From Candidatus Desulfovibrio kirbyi (GTDB lineage: Bacteria; Desulfobacterota; Desulfovibrionia; Desulfovibrionales; Desulfovibrionaceae): 64,000 nt of DNA. The number at the start of each line of letters is the position of its first letter. Position 1 is the stretch's first letter. The stretch lies in assembly GCA_013374015.1 (NCBI GenBank), contig BLLL01000003.1:109842-173841 (forward strand). Direction: 5' to 3'. The position numbers were made by a program, and so were the translations under genes. A model generated the notes under the pieces. That model saw nothing but the letters and a program-made list of their open reading frames with translations. It ran no database searches and was not told the origin of the DNA. Shown here in pieces: positions 18,065 through 27,960 of the stretch.

Positions 18065-19429
18065 ATGCAAAAAACACTGATTGTTGACGCCCTGAATGCC
18101 GACACCGCGCAAGACAGCGTTCGTATCTGCGGGTGGGCGCGCACGCGGCGCGATCTTGGAACATGTTCTTTTATTGAACTGAACGATGGTTCCTGCCTGA
18201 CCAATATACAGTGCATTGTGGACAACGGCACCGCCGCGCAGGCCGCATTGGGGTCAGCCGCCGTCGGAGCGGCGCTGTCTGTTACAGGCGCGCTTGTGCC
18301 GTCCCCCGGCAGGGAGCAGCGGTGGGAAGTGCGGGCCAATGAGATTGTGGTGTTTGGCCAGGCCGACCCAGAAACTTACCCTCTCCAGAAGAAACACCAT
18401 TCTGACGAATTTTTACGCGGAATCGCGCATTTGCGTGTGCGCACCAACAAATACGGAGCCCTGTTCCGCATCCGCGCCCAGGCTGCCCAGGCGGTACACG
18501 CCTTTTTTCACAAACGGCGTTTCATCCTTGTTCACACGCCCATACTCACCGGGTCAGACTGCGAAGGCGCGGGCGAGATGTTTCGCGTTACCACCCTGCC
18601 TTCAGGTGAAAAAAATCCGGGAAAGGATTTTTTTACACGCCAATGCCGGCTCACCGTATCCGGTCAACTGGAGGCTGAAGCGCTGGCCATGGGCATGGGA
18701 CGGGTGTACTCATTTGCCCCCGCCTTTCGCGCGGACAATTCAAACACGCCGCGTCACGCCGCCGAGTTTTGGATGGTAGAGCCGGAAATGGCCTTTACCG
18801 ATCTGACAGAGTGCATGGAACTTGGCGAAAGCCTTATGAAATACGTCATTGAGCAGGCGCTGGTCCATTGTGAGGCGGATCTGCGGCTGTTTGACAATTT
18901 TGTGGACAAGGGGCTGCTGACGAGGCTACGCGCAATCCTTGCAAAACCCTTTGCGCGCATTGCCTATGCCGAGGCCGTACGCATTCTGGAAAGCAGTGAC
19001 AGGCACTTTGTTTTTCCGGTTGTTTTTGGTATGGATTTACAAACGGAACACGAACGCTGGCTGGCAGAAGAGCACTTTGAACACCCTGTGATAGTATATG
19101 ATTATCCTAGGGAAATAAAACCGTTTTATATGCGTTGTAATGACGATAAAGAAACTGTGGCGGCAATGGACATACTGGCGCCGCGCACAGGAGAAATCAT
19201 CGGGGGTTCCCAGCGTGAAGAGCGTCTTGACGTGTTGACCTCCCGCCTTCGTGAAACCGGCAAGGAACCGGATGAGTACTGGTGGTATCTGGATTTGCGG
19301 CGTTTCGGCAGCGCTCCGCACGCGGGATTCGGGATGGGGTTTGAACGCCTTCTCATGCTGCTGACAGGCATGTCCAATATTCGTGATGTGATTCCCTTTC
19401 CACGCACACACGGCACTCTTGAATTTTAA
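18065..19429 (+). CDS. asnS: Asparaginyl-tRNA synthetase
   Basis: Charges tRNA-Asn with asparagine in the cytosol. The ATG at 18065 has AAGGAG eight bases upstream; the frame is open a few codons further but without a site. The product is 454 aa. An N-terminal OB-fold anticodon domain (VRICGWARTRRDLG) is followed by the class II catalytic core: motif 2 region FRADNSNTPRHAAEFWMVEPE, GGSQREERLDVL, and motif 3 GFGMGFERLLMLLTG. The Asn rather than Asp identity is inferred from overall similarity, including HAAEFWMVEPEMAF. asd follows after 14 bases. Confidence 0.95.
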   Translation: MQKTLIVDALNADTAQDSVRICGWARTRRDLGTCSFIELNDGSCLTNIQCIVDNGTAAQAALGSAAVGAALSVTGALVPSPGREQRWEVRANEIVVFGQADPETYPLQKKHHSDEFLRGIAHLRVRTNKYGALFRIRAQAAQAVHAFFHKRRFILVHTPILTGSDCEGAGEMFRVTTLPSGEKNPGKDFFTRQCRLTVSGQLEAEALAMGMGRVYSFAPAFRADNSNTPRHAAEFWMVEPEMAFTDLTECMELGESLMKYVIEQALVHCEADLRLFDNFVDKGLLTRLRAILAKPFARIAYAEAVRILESSDRHFVFPVVFGMDLQTEHERWLAEEHFEHPVIVYDYPREIKPFYMRCNDDKETVAAMDILAPRTGEIIGGSQREERLDVLTSRLRETGKEPDEYWWYLDLRRFGSAPHAGFGMGFERLLMLLTGMSNIRDVIPFPRTHGTLEF

Positions 19430-19443
19430 AAGGAAACAAAATA

Positions 19444-20502
19444 ATGACCACACATATGACAAAACCGTTGACTGTCGCTGTTGTTGGGGCTACAGGCGCT
19501 GTCGGTCGTGAAATGATCAGGACGCTGTTTGACAGGAAATTTCCTGCCACGGACGTGCGCGCCTTTGCTTCAGCCCGTTCCGCGGGAAGCACACTGCCTT
19601 ACGGGGACAAGAAACTGCCGGTTGAGGAACTGAAGGAAGATTCCTTTACAGACATACAGTTGGCCCTTTTTTCCGCCGGCGGAGCGGCATCGCAGATATT
19701 CGCGCCGCATGCCGTCCGCGCCGGTTGCGTTGTGGTGGACAATTCCGCCGCGTGGCGAATGGACGAACGCTGTCCGCTGGTTGTACCCGAGGTCAATCCC
19801 GATCATCTTGACCGGCATAAGGGCATTATTGCCAACCCCAACTGCTCCACAATCCAGATGGTTGTTGTGCTGAAGCCCCTGCACGACAACGCGACTATCA
19901 GGCGTGTGGTGGTTTCCACCTATCAGGCTGTGTCCGGCGCGGGACAAAAGGGCGTTGACGAGCTGGAACGGCAGACACGTAGTCTTTTTAACGCACGCGA
20001 TACCGAAAACAAGGTATATCCTCACCGCATTGCCTTCAACATATTGCCGCAAATAGATATTTTTCTGGAAAACGAGTACACGAAAGAAGAAATGAAAATG
20101 ACCAATGAAACTGTGAAAATTCTGGACGACCCCGCGGTAAAGGTAACTGCCACCTGTGTGCGTGTGCCGGTGTTTTACGGTCACGCTGAATCCGTCAATG
20201 TGGAAACAGCCAAAAAAATCTCCGCCGCGCAGGCGCGCGCCCTGCTTTCTCAGGCACCCGGCATTACCGTGTACGATAACCCGCGCGAACTGATGTATCC
20301 TATGCCCTTGCTCGCCGCCGGCGAAGATATGACTTTTGTGGGACGTATTCGTGAAGACGAAAGCCATGAAACTGCGTTGAATATGTGGATTGTGGCGGAT
20401 AATCTGCGAAAGGGCGCGGCCCTAAATGCCGTGCAGATTGCCGAGGCGCTGTGCGCGCGTGAATTGGTGCGCGTGCCGGATACGAACGCATTTTTGCAAT
20501 AA
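19444..20502 (+). CDS. asd: Aspartate-semialdehyde dehydrogenase
   Basis: Makes aspartate semialdehyde for lysine, threonine and methionine. 352 aa. The N-terminal NADP-binding stretch is VAVVGATGAVGREM. The catalytic cysteine is Cys134 in NPNCSTIQM, and the tail carries the EDESHETALNMWIVADNLRKGAA end common to the family. AAAGGA lies upstream of the ATG. lysA in the same window completes the later lysine pathway. Confidence 0.96.
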   Translation: MTTHMTKPLTVAVVGATGAVGREMIRTLFDRKFPATDVRAFASARSAGSTLPYGDKKLPVEELKEDSFTDIQLALFSAGGAASQIFAPHAVRAGCVVVDNSAAWRMDERCPLVVPEVNPDHLDRHKGIIANPNCSTIQMVVVLKPLHDNATIRRVVVSTYQAVSGAGQKGVDELERQTRSLFNARDTENKVYPHRIAFNILPQIDIFLENEYTKEEMKMTNETVKILDDPAVKVTATCVRVPVFYGHAESVNVETAKKISAAQARALLSQAPGITVYDNPRELMYPMPLLAAGEDMTFVGRIREDESHETALNMWIVADNLRKGAALNAVQIAEALCARELVRVPDTNAFLQ

Positions 20503-20514
20503 ACCCGCAATCAC

Positions 20515-21726
20515 GTGCGCGAACCTGTCATGAAAACAGCAGATTTTGCCGCCTGCGTGCTGATTTGCCTGCATCCTGAGGCCGAAGGCGGGCAAAATTC
20601 ATCCGCCTTGCCCAATGTTGAAGAAGAACAAATCTTGGCTATTGCCCGTGCCTTGCAGGAACGGGGAGTTGCGAAGCTGACGCTGGTTTGCACAAAAAAT
20701 TCCCGGCTGAGTGTACGCGCCCGGGAACTACGGCTGCGAACACTTGAGGCGCATGATTTATGGCTGCGCAAACCTTTCCTGTTGTTGCGCCTCTGGAATG
20801 CGCACCGGCGCGAAAAAACCCTGCTCATCCAGACTGTAGGCGAGCAGTCTGTTGATTTCGGATACCGGATGCTGCGTATGCGACGTGAAGGCAGCGCCTT
20901 GCTTGCGCACGCCTTTTTTTTACGTCCGCCGCCGCTTGAAGTTTGCCGCGGCAACAAGCTGCGTTTTGCGCACACGATTTTTTGCGGCTCAACATATGTG
21001 CGCCGTTATATCGAAAAAGCTTGGAAAACTGCCGCCCGCGCCGAGCAGCGCCGCCGTTTTTTCAAACGCCGCCCGGCCCCTTTTGACGGAAACAGGCTTG
21101 TGCTTTTGCAGCCAGGCGTTGCGCTGCATGCCTATGCCCCGGCGCCGCAGTGGAAAAAAGGACAGCATTTTATTTTTGGAATGGCTTCAAGTTTGATGCC
21201 CCATTCTGGGGTGAGCGTCGCCTTGCGCGCTATGGCGGCCATCTGGCAAAGAGACGATGCCCCCTTATGGGAAGTGCGCATGGTTGGGGCCGGTCCGCGC
21301 TATGCTGAAATATTGGAAGAGGCAACGGACCTCGGTGTGGTTTCGCGTCTCTGCCTGCTCAATGAGCAGCATCTGCCCGACATACTGAAAAGCTGCCACG
21401 GTTGGCTTGCGCTGGGCGCGCGCTTTGACGAACCGCCCGAAACGCTTTGGGCCGGCTTTGCGGCGCATTTGCCGGTGATCTGCACACAAAGCGCTTTGCA
21501 CCTGGAGCGTCTGCTCGGACATGATGAGGCGGCCATTCTTCTGGAAAATGACAACCCGCAGGTATTGGCGCACGCCATGCTGCACATCATGCTGGACACG
21601 GAACACAGGCTGGACTACGCGCGCCGCGGGGACATTTTGCGTGACGGCATCGGGTATGATCGTATGAGCGCTGAGGCATGCCGTATCTACACTGTGCTGT
21701 TTCACCGCCATATCAAAAAAATGTAA
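20515..21726 (+). CDS. GT4-like glycosyltransferase
   Basis: 403 aa with a weak but recognisable GT-B layout. The C-terminal half has GMASSLMPHSGVSVALRAMA, VRMVGAGPRYAEILEEA and a donor-site region DEPPETLWAGFAAHLPVIC. Compared with the usual E-x7-E motif of GT4 enzymes the first Glu is not clear, so activity and donor are uncertain. The start is either GTG at 20515 or ATG at 20530. Neither has a good ribosome site. Twelve bases separate it from asd. It may act on lipid A core or a surface glycan, but nothing in the neighbourhood settles this. Confidence 0.72.
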   Translation: MREPVMKTADFAACVLICLHPEAEGGQNSSALPNVEEEQILAIARALQERGVAKLTLVCTKNSRLSVRARELRLRTLEAHDLWLRKPFLLLRLWNAHRREKTLLIQTVGEQSVDFGYRMLRMRREGSALLAHAFFLRPPPLEVCRGNKLRFAHTIFCGSTYVRRYIEKAWKTAARAEQRRRFFKRRPAPFDGNRLVLLQPGVALHAYAPAPQWKKGQHFIFGMASSLMPHSGVSVALRAMAAIWQRDDAPLWEVRMVGAGPRYAEILEEATDLGVVSRLCLLNEQHLPDILKSCHGWLALGARFDEPPETLWAGFAAHLPVICTQSALHLERLLGHDEAAILLENDNPQVLAHAMLHIMLDTEHRLDYARRGDILRDGIGYDRMSAEACRIYTVLFHRHIKKM

Positions 21727-21774
21727 AGACTTTTTCTGTAACAAACCAAGAACACTTATAACTAAAGGTATGTC

Positions 21775-22269
21775 ATGCAAAAAAAACACCTTACACACAT
21801 TACGCCCAGCGGTGACATCAGAATGGCGGATGTGGAAACAAAAATGCCCACAAAACGGGTGGCTGTCGCCGAAGCTGTTGTGGAAATGGCTCCAGCCACT
21901 CTGGAACTGCTCAAAAAATCATCCCTGCCAAAGGGCAATGCGCTGGCGTGCGCTCAAGTCGGCGGAATTATGGCGGCCAAACGCGCCAGTGAGATTATTC
22001 CTCTTTGCCATCCGCTTGCCTTGAGTTTTGTGAATATTTCCTTTGCCATACATGACAAACCGCCACAGGTGCATATCACGGCGGAAACCCGCGCAGAAAA
22101 TGCGACAGGCGTGGAAATGGAGGCCATTGTGGCTGCCCAGGCGGCTGCGGCGATTATCTATGACATGTGCAAGGCCGTGCAACGTGACATTGTCATCACA
22201 CGTGTGCGTCTGATACACAAGAGTGGCGGAAAAAGCGGGGAATTTAACGCGCCTGCGTGGCACGAATGA
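21775..22269 (+). CDS. moaC: Cyclic pyranopterin monophosphate synthase MoaC
   Basis: Second step of molybdenum cofactor synthesis. It forms cyclic pyranopterin monophosphate with MoaA. 164 aa, typical. The signature residues are in [10 protein letters not shown] and the catalytic end [13 protein letters not shown], with KSGGKSG near the C-terminus. AAAGG lies upstream. The last codon and stop overlap lgt as ATGA. Confidence 0.96.
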   Translation: MQKKHLTHITPSGDIRMADVETKMPTKRVAVAEAVVEMAPATLELLKKSSLPKGNALACAQVGGIMAAKRASEIIPLCHPLALSFVNISFAIHDKPPQVHITAETRAENATGVEMEAIVAAQAAAAIIYDMCKAVQRDIVITRVRLIHKSGGKSGEFNAPAWHE

Positions 22270-23030
22270 GCGTGTTCCCGATCAACCCGGTAGCGTTTTC
22301 TCTGGGCAGTTTTCAGGTGCGCTGGTACGGCCTGATGTATCTTGCCGGCTTTGCTGCGGGCTGGTGGCTTGGCCGCATGCGGGCAGCGCGTTCTGGCGGT
22401 AGGTGGCCGGCAACCTATGTTGACGATCTGCTTACCTGCGCCATGATGGGTGTCATTCTCGGCGCCAGGCTGGGCTATGTCCTGTTCTACGACTTGGCCG
22501 TATATATCCGTGACCCTGCGGAAATTTTAAGAATATGGAATGGCGGCATGTCATTTCACGGCGGGCTGCTGGGTGTACTGGCCGCCTTTGTGTATTTTGC
22601 GCGTACCCGCAAAAAGTCTTTTCTGGAGGTTGCGGATTTTACGGCCCCGCTTGTCCCTCTGGGCCTGTTTTTTGGGCGTCTGGGCAATTTTATCAATGGA
22701 GAACTATGGGGCAAGGTCAGTAACCTCCCTTGGGCGACTGTTTTTCCGGGAGCGGGTTCCCTGCCGCGCCACCCCTCCCAGCTTTATGAAGCGACGCTGG
22801 AGGGGCTTGCGCTTTTCGTGGCGCTGTGGCTTTATTCCGCAAAGCCGCGCAAAGCTGGGCGCGTTGCGGGACTGTTCGCCCTTGGCTATGGATCAGCGCG
22901 CTTTCTTGTAGAATTTGTGCGCTCACCCGACATACAGCTCGGCTATCTGGCCTTCGGATGGCTGACCATGGGACAGTTGCTGTGTATCCCTCTGATAGGG
23001 GTTGGTTTGTGGCTGCTTTGCCGCAAATAA
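22266..23030 (+). CDS. lgt: Prolipoprotein diacylglyceryl transferase
   Basis: Inner-membrane enzyme that adds diacylglycerol to the lipobox Cys of prelipoproteins. The ATG at 22266 overlaps moaC by four bases. A GTG nine bases upstream would add three residues. The product is 254 aa. The signature [13 protein letters not shown] and the MSFHGGLLG motif are intact, and at least six membrane segments are visible. Confidence 0.95.
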   Translation: MSVFPINPVAFSLGSFQVRWYGLMYLAGFAAGWWLGRMRAARSGGRWPATYVDDLLTCAMMGVILGARLGYVLFYDLAVYIRDPAEILRIWNGGMSFHGGLLGVLAAFVYFARTRKKSFLEVADFTAPLVPLGLFFGRLGNFINGELWGKVSNLPWATVFPGAGSLPRHPSQLYEATLEGLALFVALWLYSAKPRKAGRVAGLFALGYGSARFLVEFVRSPDIQLGYLAFGWLTMGQLLCIPLIGVGLWLLCRK

Positions 23031-23092
23031 CGACTAGTTATCTGTCCCATGCGGCCCGTTTGCCCTCAATCTTATATTTTTTGTGAAAAACC

Positions 23093-23122
23093 TTGACGAA
23101 CACCCTGCCCTTGCCCTATTGT
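23093..23122 (+). promoter_or_regulatory. Promoter of tRNA-Arg
   Basis: TTGACG, 18 bases, then TATTGT, ending nine bases before the mature tRNA. Good match and distance. Confidence 0.65.
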
Positions 23123-23131
23123 ACACGATGC

Positions 23132-23208
23132 GCGCCCGTAGCCCAGCTGGATAGAGCAACAGGCTACGAACCTGTAGGTCGGGCGTTCGAATCGCTCCGG
23201 GCGCGCCA
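23132..23208 (+). tRNA. tRNA-Arg (ACG)
   Basis: A 77-base tRNA. The acceptor stem GCGCCCG pairs with CGGGCGC, discriminator G, CCA encoded at 23206-23208. The anticodon stem ACAGG/CCTGT encloses CTACGAA, giving ACG, which is read as ICG after deamination. It lies between lgt and lysA with its own promoter. Confidence 0.95.
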
Positions 23209-23273
23209 AAAATTTCAAGGTGTTATTCTCATTATGAGGCTGACACCTTTTCTGTTACACTCTGAGGTATTCC

Positions 23274-24554
23274 ATGCCCGACATACGTTCCGCTTACAGT
23301 GACAGCCTGAATTTTTACGGTTGGCACAGGCCGCGCGCGTTGGCAGAGAAATACGGTACTCCGCTGTATGTCTACAATGAACGCGTCCTGAGGGAGCGAT
23401 GCCGCGACATGAAAGGCCTTTCCCCGCACCCCGGCTTCAATGTCAACTACTCGGTCAAGGCCAACGCCAATCCGGCGCTGTTGCGCATTATCCGTGAGGA
23501 AGGACTGGTTGTGGACGCAATGAGTCCCGGCGAACTCCGTATGAATCAGGTTGCCGGATTCACGCCAAAGGAAATTCTGTACATCTCCAATAATAATTCC
23601 CGCGAAGAACTGCAAAATGCCCTGAAGCACACTCTGCTGGTAAGCGTTGACTCGCTCTGCCAACTGGACACGCTGGGCCAGCTTTTCCCCGACGGACGGG
23701 TGATGGTGCGTTTTAATCCGGGCATTGGCGCGGGACACCATTCCAAGGTTATTACCGCGGGCAAGGAAACAAAATTTGGCGTCACGCCCGACAGGATGGA
23801 CGAAGTCTTGTCCTTATGCGCGCGGCACAGGTTGGCCCTAGCAGGAATCAATCAGCACATCGGTTCGCTGTTTATGCAGCCCCAATGCTATCTGGAGGCC
23901 GCGCGCGTCCTGCTGGAACTTGCCAGCACGCTGCCGAAAGATATCCTGAAAACCCTTGAAGTCATTAATTTCGGCGGCGGTTTTGGGATACCCTACCACA
24001 AATACGACAACGAAGCGCGCCTTGACATTGCAACGCTTGGGAACAGACTGCACGAGACGCTGTGTTCCTGGACGGACAAAACAGGATACGCCGGACACTT
24101 TCTTGTTGAGCCGGGGCGCTATATTATTGCCGAATGCGGCATTTTGCTGGGCGCTGTGCACGCTGTGAAAGACAATGGAGACACGCGCTATGTCGGCACA
24201 GATATCGGCTTTAACGTGCTTGCGCGACCGGCAATGTACGATTCCTTTCACGATGTGGAAATTTACCGTCAGGGCAACGGGGACAGCTCCAACGGACACA
24301 TGGAACAGACCATTGTGGGCAATATTTGCGAAAGCGGCGACATACTGATCAAAAAACGCCTTCTGCCTGTTGTGTGTGAAGGCGATGTGCTGGGCATTCT
24401 GGATGCCGGCGCGTACGGATTTTCCATGGCCTCCACCTACAACCAGCGTTTTCGCCCCGCCGAAATACTGATCGCCGAGAGCGGCGATGTCAAACTGATA
24501 CGGCGCAGAGAAACAGCCGAAGACCTGCTCCGAAGCGTTGACGGCCTGCTGTAG
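23274..24554 (+). CDS. lysA: Diaminopimelate decarboxylase
   Basis: Last step of lysine synthesis, PLP-dependent. Lys62 in YSVKANANP is the Schiff-base lysine. The glycine-rich phosphate loop NFGGGFGIPY and the second-subunit catalytic Cys region ICESGDIL are present. 426 aa. GAGG lies six bases before the ATG. Confidence 0.96.
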   Translation: MPDIRSAYSDSLNFYGWHRPRALAEKYGTPLYVYNERVLRERCRDMKGLSPHPGFNVNYSVKANANPALLRIIREEGLVVDAMSPGELRMNQVAGFTPKEILYISNNNSREELQNALKHTLLVSVDSLCQLDTLGQLFPDGRVMVRFNPGIGAGHHSKVITAGKETKFGVTPDRMDEVLSLCARHRLALAGINQHIGSLFMQPQCYLEAARVLLELASTLPKDILKTLEVINFGGGFGIPYHKYDNEARLDIATLGNRLHETLCSWTDKTGYAGHFLVEPGRYIIAECGILLGAVHAVKDNGDTRYVGTDIGFNVLARPAMYDSFHDVEIYRQGNGDSSNGHMEQTIVGNICESGDILIKKRLLPVVCEGDVLGILDAGAYGFSMASTYNQRFRPAEILIAESGDVKLIRRRETAEDLLRSVDGLL

Positions 24555-24586
24555 CGCACAAAAAGTGCTGCAACAATGACACGGCC

Positions 24587-25951
24587 ATGCCTGCGCCTGA
24601 TCTGAGCACCTCGCCACGCGCCATCTGGCGGCTGACCTGGCCGCAGATGCTCATGATGTATTTTGTGTTCTTTACGGGAATTATCACTGTGTGGGCAGCG
24701 GGAAAAATCAGCGCGGACGTACAGGCGGCCCTAGGTATGGTGACTCAGTGTTCCATCTTTATGATGGTTGTCGCGATGGCCATATCCAGCGGCGCGACAG
24801 CAGCGATCAGTCAATCTCTGGGCGCTCTCAAAATCTTGCGGGCGCAACGCTATATTGTCACTACCGTTGCGGGAACGCTGACGCTCGGCATTGCGGTATC
24901 CCTGATCGGATTTTGTTTTGAAGACGCCATTCTGCGCCTGCTTTTTGTTCCGGACAGCATCTATTCCATCACGCTGGAAATCTGGCGGATCACCCTGCTG
25001 ACGCTGCCGGCCAACTATCTTTATTCCGCCACAAGCGTCATCTTTCGCGCCACACGGCAGGTGCTGCCGCCGCTTTGGATAGCGGCGTTCACCTGCCTGC
25101 TCTATCTGCTGGCATGCCTGACATTCGGGCTGGGGTATTTTGGCATGCCGGCCTATGGATATATGGGGCTTGTGCTGTCAAACCTTGTGGTGCAATGCCT
25201 AGGCGCTCTCTGCAACTGCCTGTTGCTGGCCCGTGTCGGCTATCTGCAAAAACGCGCGCTGCCGGGGCTGCGATGGCTCAAAAAAGCCCTGCCATATCTG
25301 CTCAAGGTGACGCTGCCGGCAGGAACCGCTTCCGTTGTCTGGCAATCGGGCTATCTCACGCTCTTTGTACTGGTGGCCACGCTGCCTGCGGACAGCGTCA
25401 ACGCGCTGGCCGGTCTGAATGCCGGACTGCGTACGGAAGCGCTGCTCTTTTTGCCTGGCATGGCTTTCAACATGAGCGTGGCTGTGCTTGTCGGCAACAG
25501 CCTTGGCGCCGGCAAGCCGGCGGAGGCCAAGCGCGTCGGGCTGAACATGGTGGGAATCGGCACACTGCTCATAAGCCTAATGGGAGCAACGCTGTGGCCT
25601 TTTCGGCAAGAGCTGGCCGCAATACTTTCTCAAAATCCGGGCGCACAAGCCCAGATTGTCAGTTATCTGACCTACAATCTTCTTTCCACGCCTTTTTCCA
25701 TCGCAAGTACAATCATGGGCGGCATCATGGTGGGCGCGGGGGCTACATTCTACAACCTGATGATTTTCGGAGGCACATTCTGGATAGTGCGCCTGCCGCT
25801 GGGCTGGCTCTTGGGGCACTGTCTCTGGGGCACAGCATCAGGCGTTTTCTGCGCGATGCTGTGTTCACAATGCCTGCAAACCGGAATCATGCTCTACGTT
25901 GTCTGCCGATGCAACTGGACGCGCCATGCCATGAGCAGACGCGCTTTATGA
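24587..25951 (+). CDS. MATE-family efflux transporter
   Basis: 454 aa with twelve probable membrane helices, organised as two halves. Both halves contain the family pattern of a Gly/Ala-rich opening helix (SSGATAAISQSLGA in the first, MSVAVLVGNSLGAGKPAEA in the second). The exported substrate and coupling ion cannot be told. There is no good ribosome site before the ATG at 24587. Its last six bases overlap the convergent isomerase gene. Confidence 0.88.
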   Translation: MPAPDLSTSPRAIWRLTWPQMLMMYFVFFTGIITVWAAGKISADVQAALGMVTQCSIFMMVVAMAISSGATAAISQSLGALKILRAQRYIVTTVAGTLTLGIAVSLIGFCFEDAILRLLFVPDSIYSITLEIWRITLLTLPANYLYSATSVIFRATRQVLPPLWIAAFTCLLYLLACLTFGLGYFGMPAYGYMGLVLSNLVVQCLGALCNCLLLARVGYLQKRALPGLRWLKKALPYLLKVTLPAGTASVVWQSGYLTLFVLVATLPADSVNALAGLNAGLRTEALLFLPGMAFNMSVAVLVGNSLGAGKPAEAKRVGLNMVGIGTLLISLMGATLWPFRQELAAILSQNPGAQAQIVSYLTYNLLSTPFSIASTIMGGIMVGAGATFYNLMIFGGTFWIVRLPLGWLLGHCLWGTASGVFCAMLCSQCLQTGIMLYVVCRCNWTRHAMSRRAL

Positions 25952-26362
25952 AACAATTTCAATTTCAAACGTCAGTTCTTTTCCGGCCAGCGGGTGATTG
26001 GCGTCAAGAGTAATTTCGTCAGCGCCCACTTCGGTAATGGTTACGTCCATCTGCCCCTGTTCGTTTGAAAGCTGCAATGGCACCCCTGTCTCCAGCGGGA
26101 TATGTTCCGGCACCTGGGCGCGCGGCACAGTGAACACAAGCTCCGGGTCCATATCGCCGTAGGCCTTGTCTGACGGCACAGTCACCGTGACGGTTTCACC
26201 GATCTCCCGTCCTTCCACGGCATCCTCAAAGCCCGGAATCAAGCTGCCCTTTCCCAGAACAAACTCCAGAGGATCACGATCCCTAGACGAATCAAAAACA
26301 GTGCCATCCGCAAGCGTGCCCGTGTAGTGCACCCGCACTGTATTGCCCCGTTCAATAGCCAT
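25946..26362 (-). CDS. FKBP-type peptidyl-prolyl isomerase, SlyD-like
   Basis: Folding helper in the cytosol. The ATG at 26362 has GGAGGAAC directly upstream; the frame extends eight codons further without a site. The 138 aa show the FKBP core VRVHYTGTLADGTVFDSS, PLEFVLGKGSLIPGFEDAV, then the inserted flap domain (MDPELVFTVPRAQVP) and the return strand NHPLAGKELTFEIEI. The His/Cys-rich metal-binding tail of E. coli SlyD is missing. Confidence 0.93.
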   Translation of the reverse strand: MAIERGNTVRVHYTGTLADGTVFDSSRDRDPLEFVLGKGSLIPGFEDAVEGREIGETVTVTVPSDKAYGDMDPELVFTVPRAQVPEHIPLETGVPLQLSNEQGQMDVTITEVGADEITLDANHPLAGKELTFEIEIVS

Positions 26363-26420
26363 AGTTCCTCCAATACATTTTATCAAGATGCCGGATTCCC
26401 GTAAAAGTTACGGAATGCGT

Positions 26421-27947
26421 CTACTGCTCCCTGTCAAGCACCCTCAGGGAGACAGCTTCGGCAATATGCTCCACACGCAGCGCCGGCGCGGCGTCAAGAT
26501 CGGCAATGGTTCTGGACAGACGCAGTACACGCGTGTACGCCCTGGCCGACAGCTTGAAATTGTGCACCGCGGCCTTTAACAGGGCGTGGCAGCTTGCATC
26601 AAGGGCGCAGTGCCGCTCAAGCAAAGCACCTGCAAGTTCCGCATTGCAATGGACAGCCTGACCCGCATAGCGCGCGTGCTGGCGCTCACGCGCCGCCAGC
26701 ACGCGAGCGCGAATCTCCGCCGAAGAAGCACCGGAAACCGCAGTGCGCAAATCGTCATAGGGGACAGCCGGAACTTCCACATGCACGTCAATCCTGTCCA
26801 ACAGCGGTCCGGAAATTCTGCCCCGGTACCGCGCCAGTTGTTCGGGACGACACAGGCACTGATGCTCAGCATCTCCATAATACCCACAGGGGCAGGGATT
26901 CATGGCCGCAACCAGCATACAGGCAGCTGGGTAGATAACACTCTGGGATACACGGGCAATATGCACAACGCCGTCTTCCATCGGCTGACGCAGAACCTCC
27001 AGAGCGGACTTGCGGTATTCCGGCATTTCGTCAAGAAAAAGCACGCCGCGGTGCGCCAGCGACACTTCCCCCGGGCGCGGGTTGGCGCCGCCGCCAACAA
27101 GGGCTACGTCTGAAATGGTGTGGTGGGGAGAACGGAAAGGGCGCGTCATCATCAAGCCCACGCCCGGCGTCAGTTTGCCGGCCACACTGTAAATTTTTGT
27201 GACCTCCAGCGCCTCTTCAAAATCCAGAGGCGGCAAAACACTCGGCAAACGCTGCGCCAGCATGGTTTTTCCACTGCCCGGAGGTCCGATCATCAACACA
27301 TTGTGCCCACCCGCGGCCGCGACTTCCAGGGCGCGCTTCGCGGTCAACTGCCCCTTGACATCGCTAAAATCCGCGCCATAGCAAGGCGGCGGCAGCGTTT
27401 CCGGCAAAAACGGCGACAGAGGCGCCAATTTTTCCGCACCTGATAAAAATGCCGCGCACGCTGCCAAATTCAACGGGGCGTACACATTCAGTCCGCGCGT
27501 CACAGCCGCTTCTGCGGCATTGCCGGGCGGCGCGACAAGACCGTCCGCCCCCTGTTTTTTCGCCAGTATTGCCAAGGGGAGCACACCGTGTACGGGCTTG
27601 ATCTCACCGGTCAGGGAAAGCTCGCCGGTGAAAAACAGATTGAAGAGCCTCTCCAGCGGGATAATTCCGGCCGCAGCCAACAGACCTATGGCCAAGGGCA
27701 AATCATACCCAGCGCCCGACTTGCGCAATGCTGCAGGCGCCAGATTAACGGTGATACGGGCTGGCGGCAGACGAAAATTGCTGGCGCGGAGCGCCGCGAA
27801 CACGCGCTCCTTGGCCTCGCGCACCGCCGCCTCGGCAAGGCCGACAAGCGTAAACCCGGGCATGCCCTGGCGAGCGTAGTCCACCTCCACTTCCACAGGA
27901 AAGGCGTCCACGCCCTCAAGGCCGCCGGTAAGCAGACGAATTACCAC
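26421..27947 (-). CDS. comM: YifB/ComM-family Mg-chelatase-like AAA protein
   Basis: 508 aa from GTG at 27947. The N-terminal S5-like domain (EGVDAFPVEVEVD, then GFTLVGLAEAAVREAKERV) precedes the AAA core with Walker A GPPGSGKTMLAQRLP and Walker B GVLFLDEMPEY, and a C-terminal helical domain. In naturally competent species ComM is a hexameric branch-migration helicase; in others the role is not known. The start is uncertain: a TTG lies at 27953 and the frame stays open into lepB. It is 13 bases after the lepB stop. Confidence 0.9.
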   Translation of the reverse strand: MVIRLLTGGLEGVDAFPVEVEVDYARQGMPGFTLVGLAEAAVREAKERVFAALRASNFRLPPARITVNLAPAALRKSGAGYDLPLAIGLLAAAGIIPLERLFNLFFTGELSLTGEIKPVHGVLPLAILAKKQGADGLVAPPGNAAEAAVTRGLNVYAPLNLAACAAFLSGAEKLAPLSPFLPETLPPPCYGADFSDVKGQLTAKRALEVAAAGGHNVLMIGPPGSGKTMLAQRLPSVLPPLDFEEALEVTKIYSVAGKLTPGVGLMMTRPFRSPHHTISDVALVGGGANPRPGEVSLAHRGVLFLDEMPEYRKSALEVLRQPMEDGVVHIARVSQSVIYPAACMLVAAMNPCPCGYYGDAEHQCLCRPEQLARYRGRISGPLLDRIDVHVEVPAVPYDDLRTAVSGASSAEIRARVLAARERQHARYAGQAVHCNAELAGALLERHCALDASCHALLKAAVHNFKLSARAYTRVLRLSRTIADLDAAPALRVEHIAEAVSLRVLDREQ

Positions 27948-27960
27948 AGGCAAGCAACCA

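Noticed and set aside
25075..26013. Plus-strand open frame of 312 codons inside the MATE gene
   Set aside because: It is another reading frame of the MATE gene, without hydrophobic helices or motifs.
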